From: CAWJKP01 sp963843465
GTDB lineage: Bacteria > Planctomycetota > Planctomycetia > Pirellulales > Thermoguttaceae
DNA: 64,000 bases
Assembly: GCA_963843465.1 (NCBI GenBank)
Contig: CAWJKP010000009.1
Span: 62,001-126,000, forward strand
Direction: 5' to 3'
This document shows positions 55,775-63,969 of this stretch, piece after piece. Position 1 is the stretch's first letter. Each line of letters begins with the position of its first letter. Both the position numbers and the translations under genes were made by a program. The notes under the pieces are model-generated. The model saw nothing but the letters and a program-made list of their open reading frames with translations, made no database searches and was not told the origin of the DNA.

Positions 55775-55915
55775 AAAAAAGCCGACGTGGCGGAGCACCC
55801 GAAGGCGTTCGGCCACGTCGGCTTACTCTTCAACGTGCCCCCCGGCAAAGCCGAGTTGCTCTTTATCCAGTCATCCGACCGGCGTTCATTGTAAGGCACG
55901 GAATGGAGAATACAA
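55775..55915 (-). promoter_or_regulatory. Stress regulatory module h
   Basis: Minus-strand copy: -35 TTGTAT (55910-55915), 16-base spacer, -10 TACAAT (55888-55893), GGTCGGATGACT with GGTCGG at 55875-55880, only 7 bases after the -10, so the transcript would begin almost at this segment. A terminator-like stem (55781-55822) and a T6 run (55775-55780) follow. It precedes the BON gene; a DUF2294 5' remnant lies divergently upstream. Confidence 0.77.
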
Positions 55916-55954
55916 TAGCTTTTGACCACCCTCCGTTGGCTTTGCTTTGTTGCC

Positions 55955-56056
55955 ATGAGAACCTGTGGAGAGACCGAAGTCGCTATTTGGGAAAGAGTTA
56001 GTTGTTTTGAGCAGGACTACATGGGCCAAATCCGGGATCGACGAGGATGTCGTTAG
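55955..56056 (+). pseudogene. DUF2294 gene 5' remnant
   Basis: ATG 55955 opens RTCGETEVAIWERVSCFEQD and YMG, parallel to the intact gene at 56173, then diverges into QIRDRRGCR and a stop at 56054. About 25 codons are recognisable. It is divergent to module h and directly upstream of the intact DUF2294 gene, so two copies lie in tandem. Confidence 0.75.
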
Positions 56057-56172
56057 GAATCCACGAGCAGAAACATCCCCTTGTTTTGCCAGGTCGCTAC
56101 GACTGAAACCCATTGGGAGCATGCAGTCTGCCGCTGGACCGGCACCCCCTCGATTAGCTATCATTTCTTGCT

Positions 56173-56577
56173 ATGAGAACCCAGGGAGAAATCCCCATGA
56201 GAACCCACGGAGAGATCGAAGCTGCCATTTGCGAGGGGATCAGTCACTTCGAGCAGGATTACATGGGCCGAGGCCCAAAGGACATCCACACCCACCTGCT
56301 GGGGGATTTCCTCGTCGTGCGTCTCCAAGGCGTTTTGACCGCAGCCGAGCAGCACTTGGTCAAGTCGCTTTCCGCCGAGAAGGGGCGGGACTTGCTCAAG
56401 CAAGTTCGGACCCATCTGATTGAAACAGCCCGCCCGCTCCTCGAAACGATGGTCCAAAGGATCGTTGGCGTCAAGGTCGTGACCATGCACCATGACATCA
56501 GCACCATGACCGGCGAGGAGGTGGTCGTTTTCACCCTCGCCCGGCCGCCTGACGTTCGTGAAGCGAAGATGAAGTAG
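56173..56577 (+). CDS. DUF2294-family protein (MpsC-like)
   Basis: This protein of about 134 residues reads EIEAAICEGISHFEQDYMGR, GDFLVVRLQGVLTAAEQHLV, RTHLIETARPLLETMVQRIV and HHDISTMTGEEVVVFTL, the full DUF2294 pattern. A second ATG at 56197 has AGGGAG at good spacing and matches the start of the remnants better. The first eight codons are a near repeat of the next eight, so the 5' end was duplicated in tandem. The gene may be translated from either start. It is the only full copy of the family that also exists as four remnants. Confidence 0.75.
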   Translation: MRTQGEIPMRTHGEIEAAICEGISHFEQDYMGRGPKDIHTHLLGDFLVVRLQGVLTAAEQHLVKSLSAEKGRDLLKQVRTHLIETARPLLETMVQRIVGVKVVTMHHDISTMTGEEVVVFTLARPPDVREAKMK

Positions 56578-56640
56578 CGTTTCTGGATGCGTGGGGATCA
56601 TATCCAGATTCACAAGCGGCTTTCCTGCTGCGACGGCCGC

Positions 56641-56886
56641 TCACCGAGATTGATGTTCCCCAGCTTTGGCCTTGACCATGTCCAATAGACTGCACATTCC
56701 CCCCGTAAAGCCAAGGATAACCCCCAGGATCACAAAAAGACATTTGGTGCCCAGCAGGTGGTCTATCCAAATACCGCCGAAGGCTGGGACAACCAATACG
56801 CCGACGAAGGAGGTGACTACGGAAACCCACTTCATGGCTTCCGCCATACTGTTCACGCCGTATTTGTCATTTTCGGTTGGCAACAT
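56641..56886 (-). CDS. AtpI/Gene1-like small membrane protein
   Basis: This 81-residue protein has two membrane helices (WVSVVTSFVGVLVVPAFGGI, then CLFVILGVILGFTGGMCSLL) separated by WIDHLLGT. The pattern resembles the AtpI/ATP-synthase gene 1 family, but there are no ATP synthase genes beside it. GAGGT precedes ATG 56886. AtpI-like proteins aid c-ring assembly or ion transport; the role here is uncertain. Confidence 0.6.
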   Translation of the reverse strand: MLPTENDKYGVNSMAEAMKWVSVVTSFVGVLVVPAFGGIWIDHLLGTKCLFVILGVILGFTGGMCSLLDMVKAKAGEHQSR

Positions 56887-56924
56887 TTACCTCACCGTAT
56901 TCTTTCAGATCTTCCCGGCAGGTC

Positions 56925-58266
56925 TTAAACAGACAGTGAAGTAGTTGCCCGAGGCCGAATCACTACGTGACGGTGGGCGAGTTTCACGGCAACCGCCAAA
57001 TCTTTCAGATAGTGCAACAGTTTTTCTGTAAAAATGTTTTTGGTCATCGGGTCACGGCACTGGACTGAGGGAGGGTAACGCTTCTCGGTTTGCCACTCTT
57101 CGTCGGTTTCCATGAGCACCGCAGTGGCCAGGCGGAGCAAGGAAGCTTCGTTGGGGAACAGGGTCGCCACGCGGGTACGACGCTTCAGTTCGCGATTCAG
57201 GCGTTCGAGCATGTTGTTCGTCCGCAGCCGGCGGCGGTGTTCTGTCGGGAAGTCGAAGACGGTCAAGCCGGCGGGCACATTGTCTTCCAACCAGCGGGCC
57301 AGTTGTGGCGCCAACTTCTCGTACTTCCGTGTCATCAGGTCCAGAAGTCGGTCCGCCTCCGCCCGGTTGGGAGCGTCAAACACGCCGCGCAGGTCCGTGC
57401 TGACATCTTCCTGGTTAAGGCTCGGCGGCACATAGGCCAGCAGGTTCTGCGCCAGATGGAACTGGCAACGCTGCCACTTCACGCCGGCCAGGCGGGCTTG
57501 TCGCGCCGCGGCCAAGCCGGCATGATCGCCACTGACAATTAGTTGCACACCGTGCAGGCCACGGGCCTGCAAGCCCGCCAGGAAGTCACGCCAGTGGACC
57601 TCGGCTTCCGACAACGACACGCTCGCCCCCAGGACGGTGCGGTGTCCGTCGGGCGTAATGCCGATCGCCACCAACAACGCACAGGGCACAACCACGCCCC
57701 CCACACGCACTTTTTCATAGCGTGCATCCAGCAGCAAGTAGGGGATCTCGCCCGCATCCAGCCGCCTCTCCCGCCACGCCGACAGCTCCCCATCCAGGGC
57801 CTGCATGGCGCGGCTGACCTGGCTGCTGGTCACTTCGCAACCACACAGCTCTTCCATCACTGCCGTCACCTTGCGGGTGGTCACCCCCCTGCACGTACAT
57901 CTCGGCGATCGCCAGCTTCAGCGCACGTTCGCTGCGTTGCCCACGCTCCAAGGCCCTGGGATAGAAGCTTGCGTCGCGCGTCTGCGGCATACGCAGTTCC
58001 AGCGAACCGAGGCGGGTCCGCACCGTCTTGGGCTTGAATCCGTTGGCCTGCCCGCGGCGTGTGGGGGGGTACGCTCGAAGGGCTGCGCCGAGAAATGCCG
58101 TGCGTTCCAGCTTCATCGCCTCGTTGAACAGCAGTTGCAGCGCTTGGGCCATGCCGTCGAAACCATGCTCCGCAAGGAGCATCAACAGGTCCTGAAATTC
58201 GGCCGGGGCATCCGCCTCGCACCATTCGGCCTGAAAAGTGCTATCCTGGTCGTTGTGATGGGTCAT
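56925..58266 (-). pseudogene. IS256-family transposase (frameshifted)
   Basis: The N-terminal part (DLLMLLAEHGFDGMAQALQL, then GFKPKTVRTRLGSLELRMPQ) and the C-terminal DDE part (LSAWRERRLDAGEIPYLLLD, LQLIVSGDHAGLAAARQARL, RRRLRTNNMLERLNRELKRR) are in different frames. The break is at a six-C run at about 57884-57889 (one G too many after MYVQG on the minus strand). The start is ATG 58266; the stop is at 56925. IS ends were not resolved. It could be inactive or represent a homopolymer error. Confidence 0.88.
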
Positions 58267-58383
58267 GCGTAAAGCTCCTGAGAAAGGGACTAATTTCCTC
58301 AGTGCAATGCGCGTGACCCTTTTTCCAAAAATCTTTGTCCGCTCTACTGCTAGCAATGCCAGCACTCTTGGCGGCTCTCACTC

Positions 58384-58689
58384 CTACAGAAAGAATGGTA
58401 CACTGCCATCTTTCATGGCCTCGGAGATTTGCGTAGCACATTCGCTGGCGGTCTTCAGGTCCATTCCGTCTATCGTCTTCTGCCAAGTCCCGCCAGCTAA
58501 CAGAGTGTTGCAGATACAGTTGTACTTCTCCCACAACGCAACCGGCCAGTCGTTGCTGAATATCGTCGCCTGCCGGAACGCTTTGAAGCCTTTGGCAAGC
58601 CGCTCTTGTGGAGTTCCAACGGTGCCTACCACAATCTCGGCGGCTTGAAGTGTTCCGCTCGCCAAGCAACGTGGTCCCGGCAACGTCAA
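58384..58689 (-). CDS. Hypothetical protein
   Basis: This 101-residue open frame on the minus strand reads QAAEIVVGTVGTPQERLAKG, KAFRQATIFSNDWPVALWEK and KTIDGMDLKTASECATQI. The helical, charged profile looks coding-like, but I recognise no family and the start is uncertain. It lies directly upstream of the IS256 transposase and may be a disrupted gene. Confidence 0.35.
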   Translation of the reverse strand: MTLPGPRCLASGTLQAAEIVVGTVGTPQERLAKGFKAFRQATIFSNDWPVALWEKYNCICNTLLAGGTWQKTIDGMDLKTASECATQISEAMKDGSVPFFL

Positions 58690-58729
58690 GCCGAAGAGCC
58701 CAACTTGGCCAGAGGCGGGTTGCTGTCAA

Positions 58730-59903
58730 TGATCTCGCCCGTGGCCTATACTTGGTTTCGCCCGCAGGGTCCGACCTTGCCCTCCGTGGCGGAATGGAAC
58801 AATAGACGAATTATCCCCTAAGATGGTGTAAGGAACTAGAGCGAGATCCGGTCAATGGGAACGACTCGTCCTCGTCCGGATTGCCCAACCGACAAGTCAA
58901 CAAACCGTAATCTTACCCACCGCGAATCGCCCCCACAACCGACCCCGGGAGTTCAGGATACACCCTGCCGTCTCTCTGCGACTTGCGGTTGCGAAGCGAC
59001 TGCCAGTTGGGCGCGAGGGTGTCGTTTCCGACATCAGCGAGATTCCAGTCTTTCCAGTCTGGAGAACCCAACCCGAGTGAACCTCGCCGCCATCCCCGCC
59101 CGCCGACCGGCACGGCATCCGAGCAGTCCTGCCCGCCCGTCGAGGGGCGGCGATGCCTTCTCAAGCCCTCCCGTGTCTCACCCGGCGCACAAAAGTCTCA
59201 ATGAGACGTGAGACTTGCGTCCCGTATCAAATGAGACTTTGCGCCCCTCGCCATGCCTCAGCGTTGCGAGGCGGCCCCGATGTTCCTCTTGATAAGGGCG
59301 ACCGCTCAAGAAATCGTCCGTACCAGTAAGGTTGTATAGGAGCAGGGCATTGCCAGAAGAACGACGCCCAGCCAAAGCCAGACCGGCGACGAAGAGCGGT
59401 TCCTCGCTTACAAGCGCATGGGGTTCCGCCCAAGCTGTATGTGGTAGGTGCCCGAGTCGATCCTGATCGACTAGGCGAGGAATGATGCGAAGAGCGTGTA
59501 AACGCTTTAGCCTGGGCTTGGTGCTTGGTCCCGGGCGTCGGCCTGGGCAACTGGCTTCCGGTGTCATGGCTTCCAGTGTCGATGGCGCTGGTTAGCCTGG
59601 CGGCGATGGTGCTGTGGTGCCTGCGGGTTTGGAGTCCTTTGCATCGAGCTAGCGGCGGAATCTCCCAGAAAATCTCCCTCCGCCAAAACCACTTTGCCAG
59701 ATTTTGCAACTCTTGGTATGGGCAGGACACATGACCCGTACAACGAACGAATGCTCTGTTTCCAGTTGACTACAAAGAGGCGTTGCCCGGGGACGCACCA
59801 GTGGTCGGGACAGACCCCTGCTCTGCACAACTCCTTTGGCTTATCCGGTGAGTCCTGGAGATTGTTTTCCCAAGCGGTCAGGTCCCATGACGGGGAATTC
59901 ACG
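58730..59903. other. Long stretch without a supported gene
   Basis: About 1.17 kb between the hypothetical protein and the small membrane gene. Open frames exist on both strands (a Leu/Trp-rich one around 59500-59730 could encode a membrane helix), but none has a clear family or ribosome-binding site. I see no tRNA, CRISPR or IS motif in it. It may hold degraded genes at the boundary of the island. Confidence 0.5.
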
Positions 59904-60131
59904 ATGTTCCAAGATCGAGCAAGACCCAAGGTTCTCAGCCCCGCAGCATCTGCCACGGAGCGGCTCGTCGGCAGCCTGCTCTTGGGTTCTGCCATCTTCT
60001 TGGCCGGCGTGATGGTCGGCGTGGACTACCGGGGCGATCCCAACACGCCCGCCGTGCCGGCCCCAACCTCTACCCCGGCTCCCCTACCGACGCCGATCAT
60101 CCCGACGCCGTCCCCGTGGAGGTGCCCGTGA
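59904..60131 (+). CDS. Small membrane protein of the integrase island
   Basis: This 75-residue protein has one membrane helix (LVGSLLLGSAIFLAGVMVGV) and a Pro/Thr-rich tail (AVPAPTSTPAPLPTPIIPTP). ACGGGGAATTCACG precedes ATG 59904. The stop overlaps the GTG start of the next gene (GTGA), so they are coupled. Function unknown; adjacency to an excisionase-like gene suggests a mobile-element gene. Confidence 0.6.
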   Translation: MFQDRARPKVLSPAASATERLVGSLLLGSAIFLAGVMVGVDYRGDPNTPAVPAPTSTPAPLPTPIIPTPSPWRCP

Positions 60132-60544
60132 ATGCGACCGTTTACACGATCTTCCGCGAGTACCTCGAACAGACTGACCAGGATAGGCCCGCGTCGGCTA
60201 CCCTGACCCTGGCCGACGTGTTACAGACTGCCTTGGACGCTCCGGCCGTCCTGCCGTCCGCGGACCCGAGCCTGCCCATGACTGTGCCGGAAGTGGCGAA
60301 GTTCCTGCGGGTCCGGCCCGATAAAGTGCTATCTTGGATTCGCTCCGGGCGGTTGCGGGGCTACAACGTGGCCGAGCGGGAGAAGGGACGGCCCAAGTAC
60401 CGGGTCAACCCGTCAGACCTGGATGCCTTCAGCCGGCTGCGGGAACCTGTGCAGCCGGTCCCTGCGGGTCGGCCGGCGGGGTCCCGTTCGCTCCCAAAGA
60501 AGGTGCTTTCTTGGTCCCAGCCGGATAAAGCCAAGCGTGAATGA
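60128..60544 (+). CDS. Excisionase-like HTH protein
   Basis: This protein of about 138 residues has an N-terminal helical part and a MerR/excisionase-type HTH (MTVPEVAKFLRVRPDKVLSW, IRSGRLRGYNVAEREKGRPK, RVNPSDLDAFSRL). The GTG at 60128 has GGAGG upstream and overlaps the previous stop. The 3' end overlaps the convergent integrase gene by 116 bases. It probably binds att-site DNA and directs excision of the integrase island. Confidence 0.78.
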   Translation: MNATVYTIFREYLEQTDQDRPASATLTLADVLQTALDAPAVLPSADPSLPMTVPEVAKFLRVRPDKVLSWIRSGRLRGYNVAEREKGRPKYRVNPSDLDAFSRLREPVQPVPAGRPAGSRSLPKKVLSWSQPDKAKRE

Positions 60545-61679
60545 TGTTGACCACGGCCCGCAGGTCACTGGCGGTAGGCTCTCCGTGGTCGTAGACGCTA
60601 CGTTGCATGTTGTTCACGGGCGGGCGTTCGCCCATGATGCGATCAACAGCCTTGATGTCCTTGGCCCGGCCGCCAACAGTCACGGCCGTGTGCCGCAGGG
60701 CGTAGAAGCCGGGGCACTCCAGATCGAGTTTCGTTCTCAGCTTATGGAACTCATGGCTGATGTCTGATTCGTTAAAGGGTGCCCCGCGATGTGTCAGGAA
60801 GACGTACTTTTCGTGGGCCGGATTCGTCGGAGGCTTCCTTGTTCCCCAGACCTTCTTGACGGCCTCAACGGTCTCCGGCCAGAGCGGGCAGCGACGCTTG
60901 ACGGCCGTTTTCGGGCGTGGGTAATCAAGCCAACCCGTTTTCAGGTTGATGTGGTCGCGCCGTAGTTGGGCACAGTCGTTGTTGCCCAGGGCACAGTTGA
61001 TGGCCAGGAGGATCATGGCCTTCATTTTCGGACCGGCTTTTGCCAGCAGGCGGCGAATCTGCTTGCGGCGGAATCGCTTGGGTGGTTTCTCGTTCAGTTG
61101 TCGTTCGATGGCTGCCCGTTTGGGGGCTTTGAAATCGGGGCCAAATCGCAGGGTTCGCTCGTAGAGCCCGCGACCCTCGTCGCCAGGACCGGCCCAGTTG
61201 AAGAAGACCTTGACCTTGCGGATGTCTCCTTTGAAGGAGACGAGGCTCTTGTGGGTCTTGAGCAGATCGGCCTTCAGCTTCAAGAAGTCGTCCGGCCCTA
61301 AGTCCTGGACCACGGCGTTCGCGCCAAAGACGCGGATCAGACGCTCGCCATAATCCTCGTACTCTTTCCACGTCCGCAGTGCCAGTCCATCGCTATCCAC
61401 ATCCAGCCGGCGGGCGTTAAGGAACAGCGCCACCATCTCCCCCACGGTCAGGGCATTCTGGGCGGGCGTCAGTGACGCCTGCTTGGGGCGGCGTCCCGCT
61501 TCCAGGTCTTCGCGCTGTGCCATGTAGCGGGCCAGCGCCCCTTGCCAATCGCGCCAGGGTCCGAAGTAGTGCGTCTCGCCCTTGATTTTCTTGGCCCAGC
61601 GACCCGACTTGTGCCGATAGAGCGGATATTCCGGGTAGGGCTTGGCAGGGGACGGGGACGTGGTAGAATTGGTCTTCAT
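60429..61679 (-). CDS. Tyrosine recombinase (integrase)
   Basis: This protein of about 416 residues has an N-terminal arm-binding-like region (PEYPLYRHKSGRWAKKIKGE), a SAM-like core-binding part (LNARRLDVDSDGLALRTWKE) and a catalytic domain. Visible catalytic residues are the Arg in CAQLRRDHINL, the HxxR-like RH box in FYALRHTAVTVGG, and the Tyr in QRSVYDHGEP. ATG 61685 is an alternative start two codons earlier. It lies 150 bases upstream of tRNA-Lys, a typical site for tRNA-targeting integrases. It is convergent with and overlaps the excisionase-like gene. Confidence 0.92.
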   Translation of the reverse strand: MKTNSTTSPSPAKPYPEYPLYRHKSGRWAKKIKGETHYFGPWRDWQGALARYMAQREDLEAGRRPKQASLTPAQNALTVGEMVALFLNARRLDVDSDGLALRTWKEYEDYGERLIRVFGANAVVQDLGPDDFLKLKADLLKTHKSLVSFKGDIRKVKVFFNWAGPGDEGRGLYERTLRFGPDFKAPKRAAIERQLNEKPPKRFRRKQIRRLLAKAGPKMKAMILLAINCALGNNDCAQLRRDHINLKTGWLDYPRPKTAVKRRCPLWPETVEAVKKVWGTRKPPTNPAHEKYVFLTHRGAPFNESDISHEFHKLRTKLDLECPGFYALRHTAVTVGGRAKDIKAVDRIMGERPPVNNMQRSVYDHGEPTASDLRAVVNIIHAWLYPAGTKKAPSLGANGTPPADPQGPAAQVPAAG

Positions 61680-61830
61680 GGGCATCGCAAGTCTCCAACA
61701 TAAGGGTAGGCCAGGAAGCGTTCTGACGCCTTGCCGGGCGTCAGAACGGGCGTCACTCGCCAGAACTGATATTCCTAGCCTACTTGAGCCCTAGACGGAA
61801 GTCAAGGGCCAGCCAAGACTTGCGATGCTT

Positions 61831-61903
61831 CGCCTCCTTAGCTCAATTGGCAGAGCATCTGACTCTTAATCAGAGGGTTGTTGGTTCAAGTCCAACAGGG
61901 GGC
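61831..61903 (+). tRNA. tRNA-Lys (CUU anticodon)
   Basis: A 73-base cloverleaf: acceptor arm GCCTCCT/AGGGGGC (one T-G pair), D arm with AGCTCAATTGGCAGAGCA, anticodon loop CTCTTAA with CTT, TPsiC loop GGTTCAAGTCC, and A as discriminator. CCA is not encoded. It is a likely attachment site for the neighbouring integrase. Confidence 0.95.
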
Positions 61904-61910
61904 ACTAGAA

Positions 61911-61945
61911 AAGCCTTACGTAGCAACGAGTTACGTAAGGCTATT
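61911..61945 (+). terminator. Terminator after tRNA-Lys
   Basis: An 11-base stem AGCCTTACGTA/TACGTAAGGCT (61911-61921 and 61931-61941) closed by nine bases, followed by TTTT. It starts eight bases after the tRNA. Confidence 0.8.
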
Positions 61946-61951
61946 TTGTTG

Positions 61952-62252
61952 GCACAGAAGAGGGGATAGCTGTAGGTGCTATGCGGGTGCTAGGAGTCCG
62001 ATAAACCGGAAAGAGGAGAGAAAAACCGGCCAGCAAGAACGCCGATCGTCGAGGTCCAGCCGGCCGCGGTGCTGATCGTCGAGGGCAGGGCTTCGACCTT
62101 GCCGCCGATCGGCAGTCCGGCCGGGAAAGCTCGCCACGTCGAGGGCGTCGGCCCACCTGGTGGGCAACCGGCGGCATGATGCACGTCGAGGGGTCCGGCC
62201 TTGGTTCACGCCGATGGGCTCGGCCTTGCCGCTGCCGGCCGTCCCGGATCGC
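61952..62252. other. GC-rich stretch with imperfect repeats
   Basis: About 300 bases with several loosely repeated GTCGAGG and GCCGGCC blocks, spaced 25-60 bases. Open frames read through it on the minus strand but look like low-complexity sequence, not a known gene. Nothing else is evident. Confidence 0.45.
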
Positions 62253-62603
62253 TCAGGATCGACGGTCGAGGGTGCCGGCCTCTCCATGGTCCTGCCGGCC
62301 GTTGCCGTGCCGTAGCTGGCCTGCCGGGTTGAACCGGCTCGGCTTCCGCCCCTCACTGCCCCCCACCCTCTCGACCCTCAAGGCCAGCTTTCCCGAGCCG
62401 GTCGTCACCACGGCGGGCAGGTCGGCGGGCAGTAGGACAGTCACCCCGTTCCGGCCGTGTAGCTCCAGGTGGGCCAGCCGGAAAGCCTGGTAGGCGGCAA
62501 GGGCCTCCGCCGGGCTGCCGGCCTCGGTCTCGAAGGTGAGCAGCACGTCGGCGGTCACCGTGTAGCGCTGCAGCTTGGGGGTGGTCGACGTCGTCTCGGT
62601 CAT
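62253..62603 (-). CDS. Small hypothetical island protein
   Basis: This 116-residue protein reads KLQRYTVTADVLLTFETEAG, EALAAYQAFRLAHLELHGRN and LPAVVTTGSGKLALRVERVG, with alternating strands in the first ~85 residues and a low-complexity tail. ATG 62603 follows GGAGG. It has no family I recognise. It lies with two other small genes on the minus strand of the island. Confidence 0.5.
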   Translation of the reverse strand: MTETTSTTPKLQRYTVTADVLLTFETEAGSPAEALAAYQAFRLAHLELHGRNGVTVLLPADLPAVVTTGSGKLALRVERVGGSEGRKPSRFNPAGQLRHGNGRQDHGEAGTLDRRS

Positions 62604-62630
62604 GGTCCGTACCTCCGTCCGGCCAGAGCC

Positions 62631-63059
62631 CTATCGGTTAACATGTCCCAAACTTTTCCTAGTGTTAACCGATAGCTCCCTGGCAACTCTCAGTCCCTCG
62701 TCGGTAAGGGTTGCTCCGCTCCACCTTGCCACGGCCCCTTGTGCCCTGTGAACCAGGCCCCGGGATTCCAGCCGCACAATCGCCCGTGATAGCGCCGCTT
62801 CCGCCCGGTTGTAGATGGCGGGTCCGATCGCCTGCCGGTCAAAGCGGTCTGGTTCCTCGAAACTGAACATCTTGGCCTTGCGTTTCTGGAATCCGAAGTG
62901 CTCGGCAAGAACGTCCTTGTGCTGAACGTCGCAACCGTAGGCGCTCGGCTCGCGTCCGAAGGACGCCACGAGTCCGGCCGCTTCCGCCGCGTGTGCCTCT
63001 TGCTGACGTAGGGCAATGCGCAGAATGGCCTTTTGCAAGTCTGACAATCCACGGCCCAT
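62631..63059 (-). CDS. Winged-helix-like island protein
   Basis: This 142-residue protein reads LQKAILRIALRQQEAHAAEA, AIYNRAEAALSRAIVRLESR, GLVHRAQGAVARWSGATLTD and EGLRVARELSVNTRK. The last two segments look like the recognition and wing parts of a winged-helix domain, often seen in island-encoded DNA-binding proteins. Start ATG 63059. Its stop is 27 bases before the next gene. Regulation by DNA binding is inferred. Confidence 0.6.
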   Translation of the reverse strand: MGRGLSDLQKAILRIALRQQEAHAAEAAGLVASFGREPSAYGCDVQHKDVLAEHFGFQKRKAKMFSFEEPDRFDRQAIGPAIYNRAEAALSRAIVRLESRGLVHRAQGAVARWSGATLTDEGLRVARELSVNTRKSLGHVNR

Positions 63060-63256
63060 GATACTACCTCGCTGCCGTGCCCCTCGTCACGTCGCCCACA
63101 AGCCCGCTGTTGCGTGGATCGGCTGGACGGGCTAGGAGTCGTGCCTGCCGCTGATCTCGCGTCTGAGTCGGTCCTGGTGGGCCGTTTCTACCGCAAAAGC
63201 CCCCGGAGCGCTGGCGGGCACAACAACCGCCGCGCTCGACAGGGAGCCGGAGCAAA

Positions 63257-63951
63257 TCATTCCCGACAAGCCATCTCGATAAACGCCCGCATTCGCTTAC
63301 TGAGTCGGTCGCGTGCCGGGCCGCAAAACAGGCGGAATGCCTCGGCAAATCCTTCGCACGGGCTGCGGTAGGCGTTGAAGCCGATCAAGGGCCCGCTGAC
63401 GATCTCGCCGTATTCGCCGACGAAACACGAAAGCGCCGCGGACACCAGCCACTTCCAGGTATCGGAGTCCGAAAAGCGGTAGCCGCGGTCAACGTAGTGC
63501 CCGAACTCGTGTAGGACGTCGTCCGGTGCGCCGTCGGCCGATACGACGATCAACGGCGGTTTCGCGCCCACGCGCAAAAACCGTTGACTTGTCTTCCGCG
63601 GTTGACGCCCTCATACGCTGGATGCAGGCTGGCGTTGCCGGCGACGACGTCGACCACTCCGCCGCGAGAACGAAAGGCAGTGAGGACCCTTGGCGGTGCC
63701 TTGAAGGCTTCCGCCTCGATAACCGCTGCCTGGCGTAGGCCGGGAAGCCGGCCGTCGATCGGAACGAGTCGGACTAGCGGACCGGCGGGAGGGTCGGCGG
63801 GCAGGTCGCCCAACAGTCCCGCCAGTCGGCCGCGAGTCGCGTCCACGTCGGGGGCGGGGCGGTAGTGGACCCGGCCGTCCGGCGTCTGAAAGTAGCCGTC
63901 GCTGACAAAGCCCTGGTATTTCGGCTGGCTGCGGAAAAGTGCTGTGCTCAT
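63257..63951 (-). pseudogene. HEFGH zinc-metallopeptidase-like protein, frameshifted
   Basis: The first part (about 120 residues from ATG 63951: PKYQGFVSDGYFQTPDGRVH, LVRLVPIDGRLPGLRQAAVI) and the second part (LRVGAKPPLIVVSADGAPDD, VLHEFGHYVDRGYRFSDSDT, NAYRSPCEGFAEAFRLFCGP) are in different frames. The break is in a run of five A bases at 63576-63580 (five T on the coding strand); one more base would make a single protein of about 231 residues. HEFGH with a downstream Glu (EGFAEAF) is a gluzincin-like zinc site. Substrate unknown. Confidence 0.6.
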
Positions 63952-63969
63952 AGTCGAAACCCCGGGCCC

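Noticed and set aside
14551..55915. The repeated module as a CRISPR array, REP element or IS end
   Set aside because: Copies are dispersed by up to 40 kb, always on the strand of a following gene, with promoter-like sequence on one side. No spacers and no target duplications.
14551..55915. Module as a known riboswitch (TPP, cobalamin, fluoride, guanidine, c-di-GMP, ZTP)
   Set aside because: I compared remembered core motifs; none fits the TCGGAYGACT and G6-hairpin pattern. A database search is needed to exclude rarer classes.
59227..59730. A ~167-residue minus-strand frame in the long gap
   Set aside because: Low-complexity Ser/Arg/Thr composition, no ribosome-binding site and no recognisable domain.
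61979..62356. A minus-strand frame over the GC-rich repeat stretch
   Set aside because: Composition is repeat-driven (Arg/Gly/Pro), and it overlaps the better-supported gene at 62253-62603.
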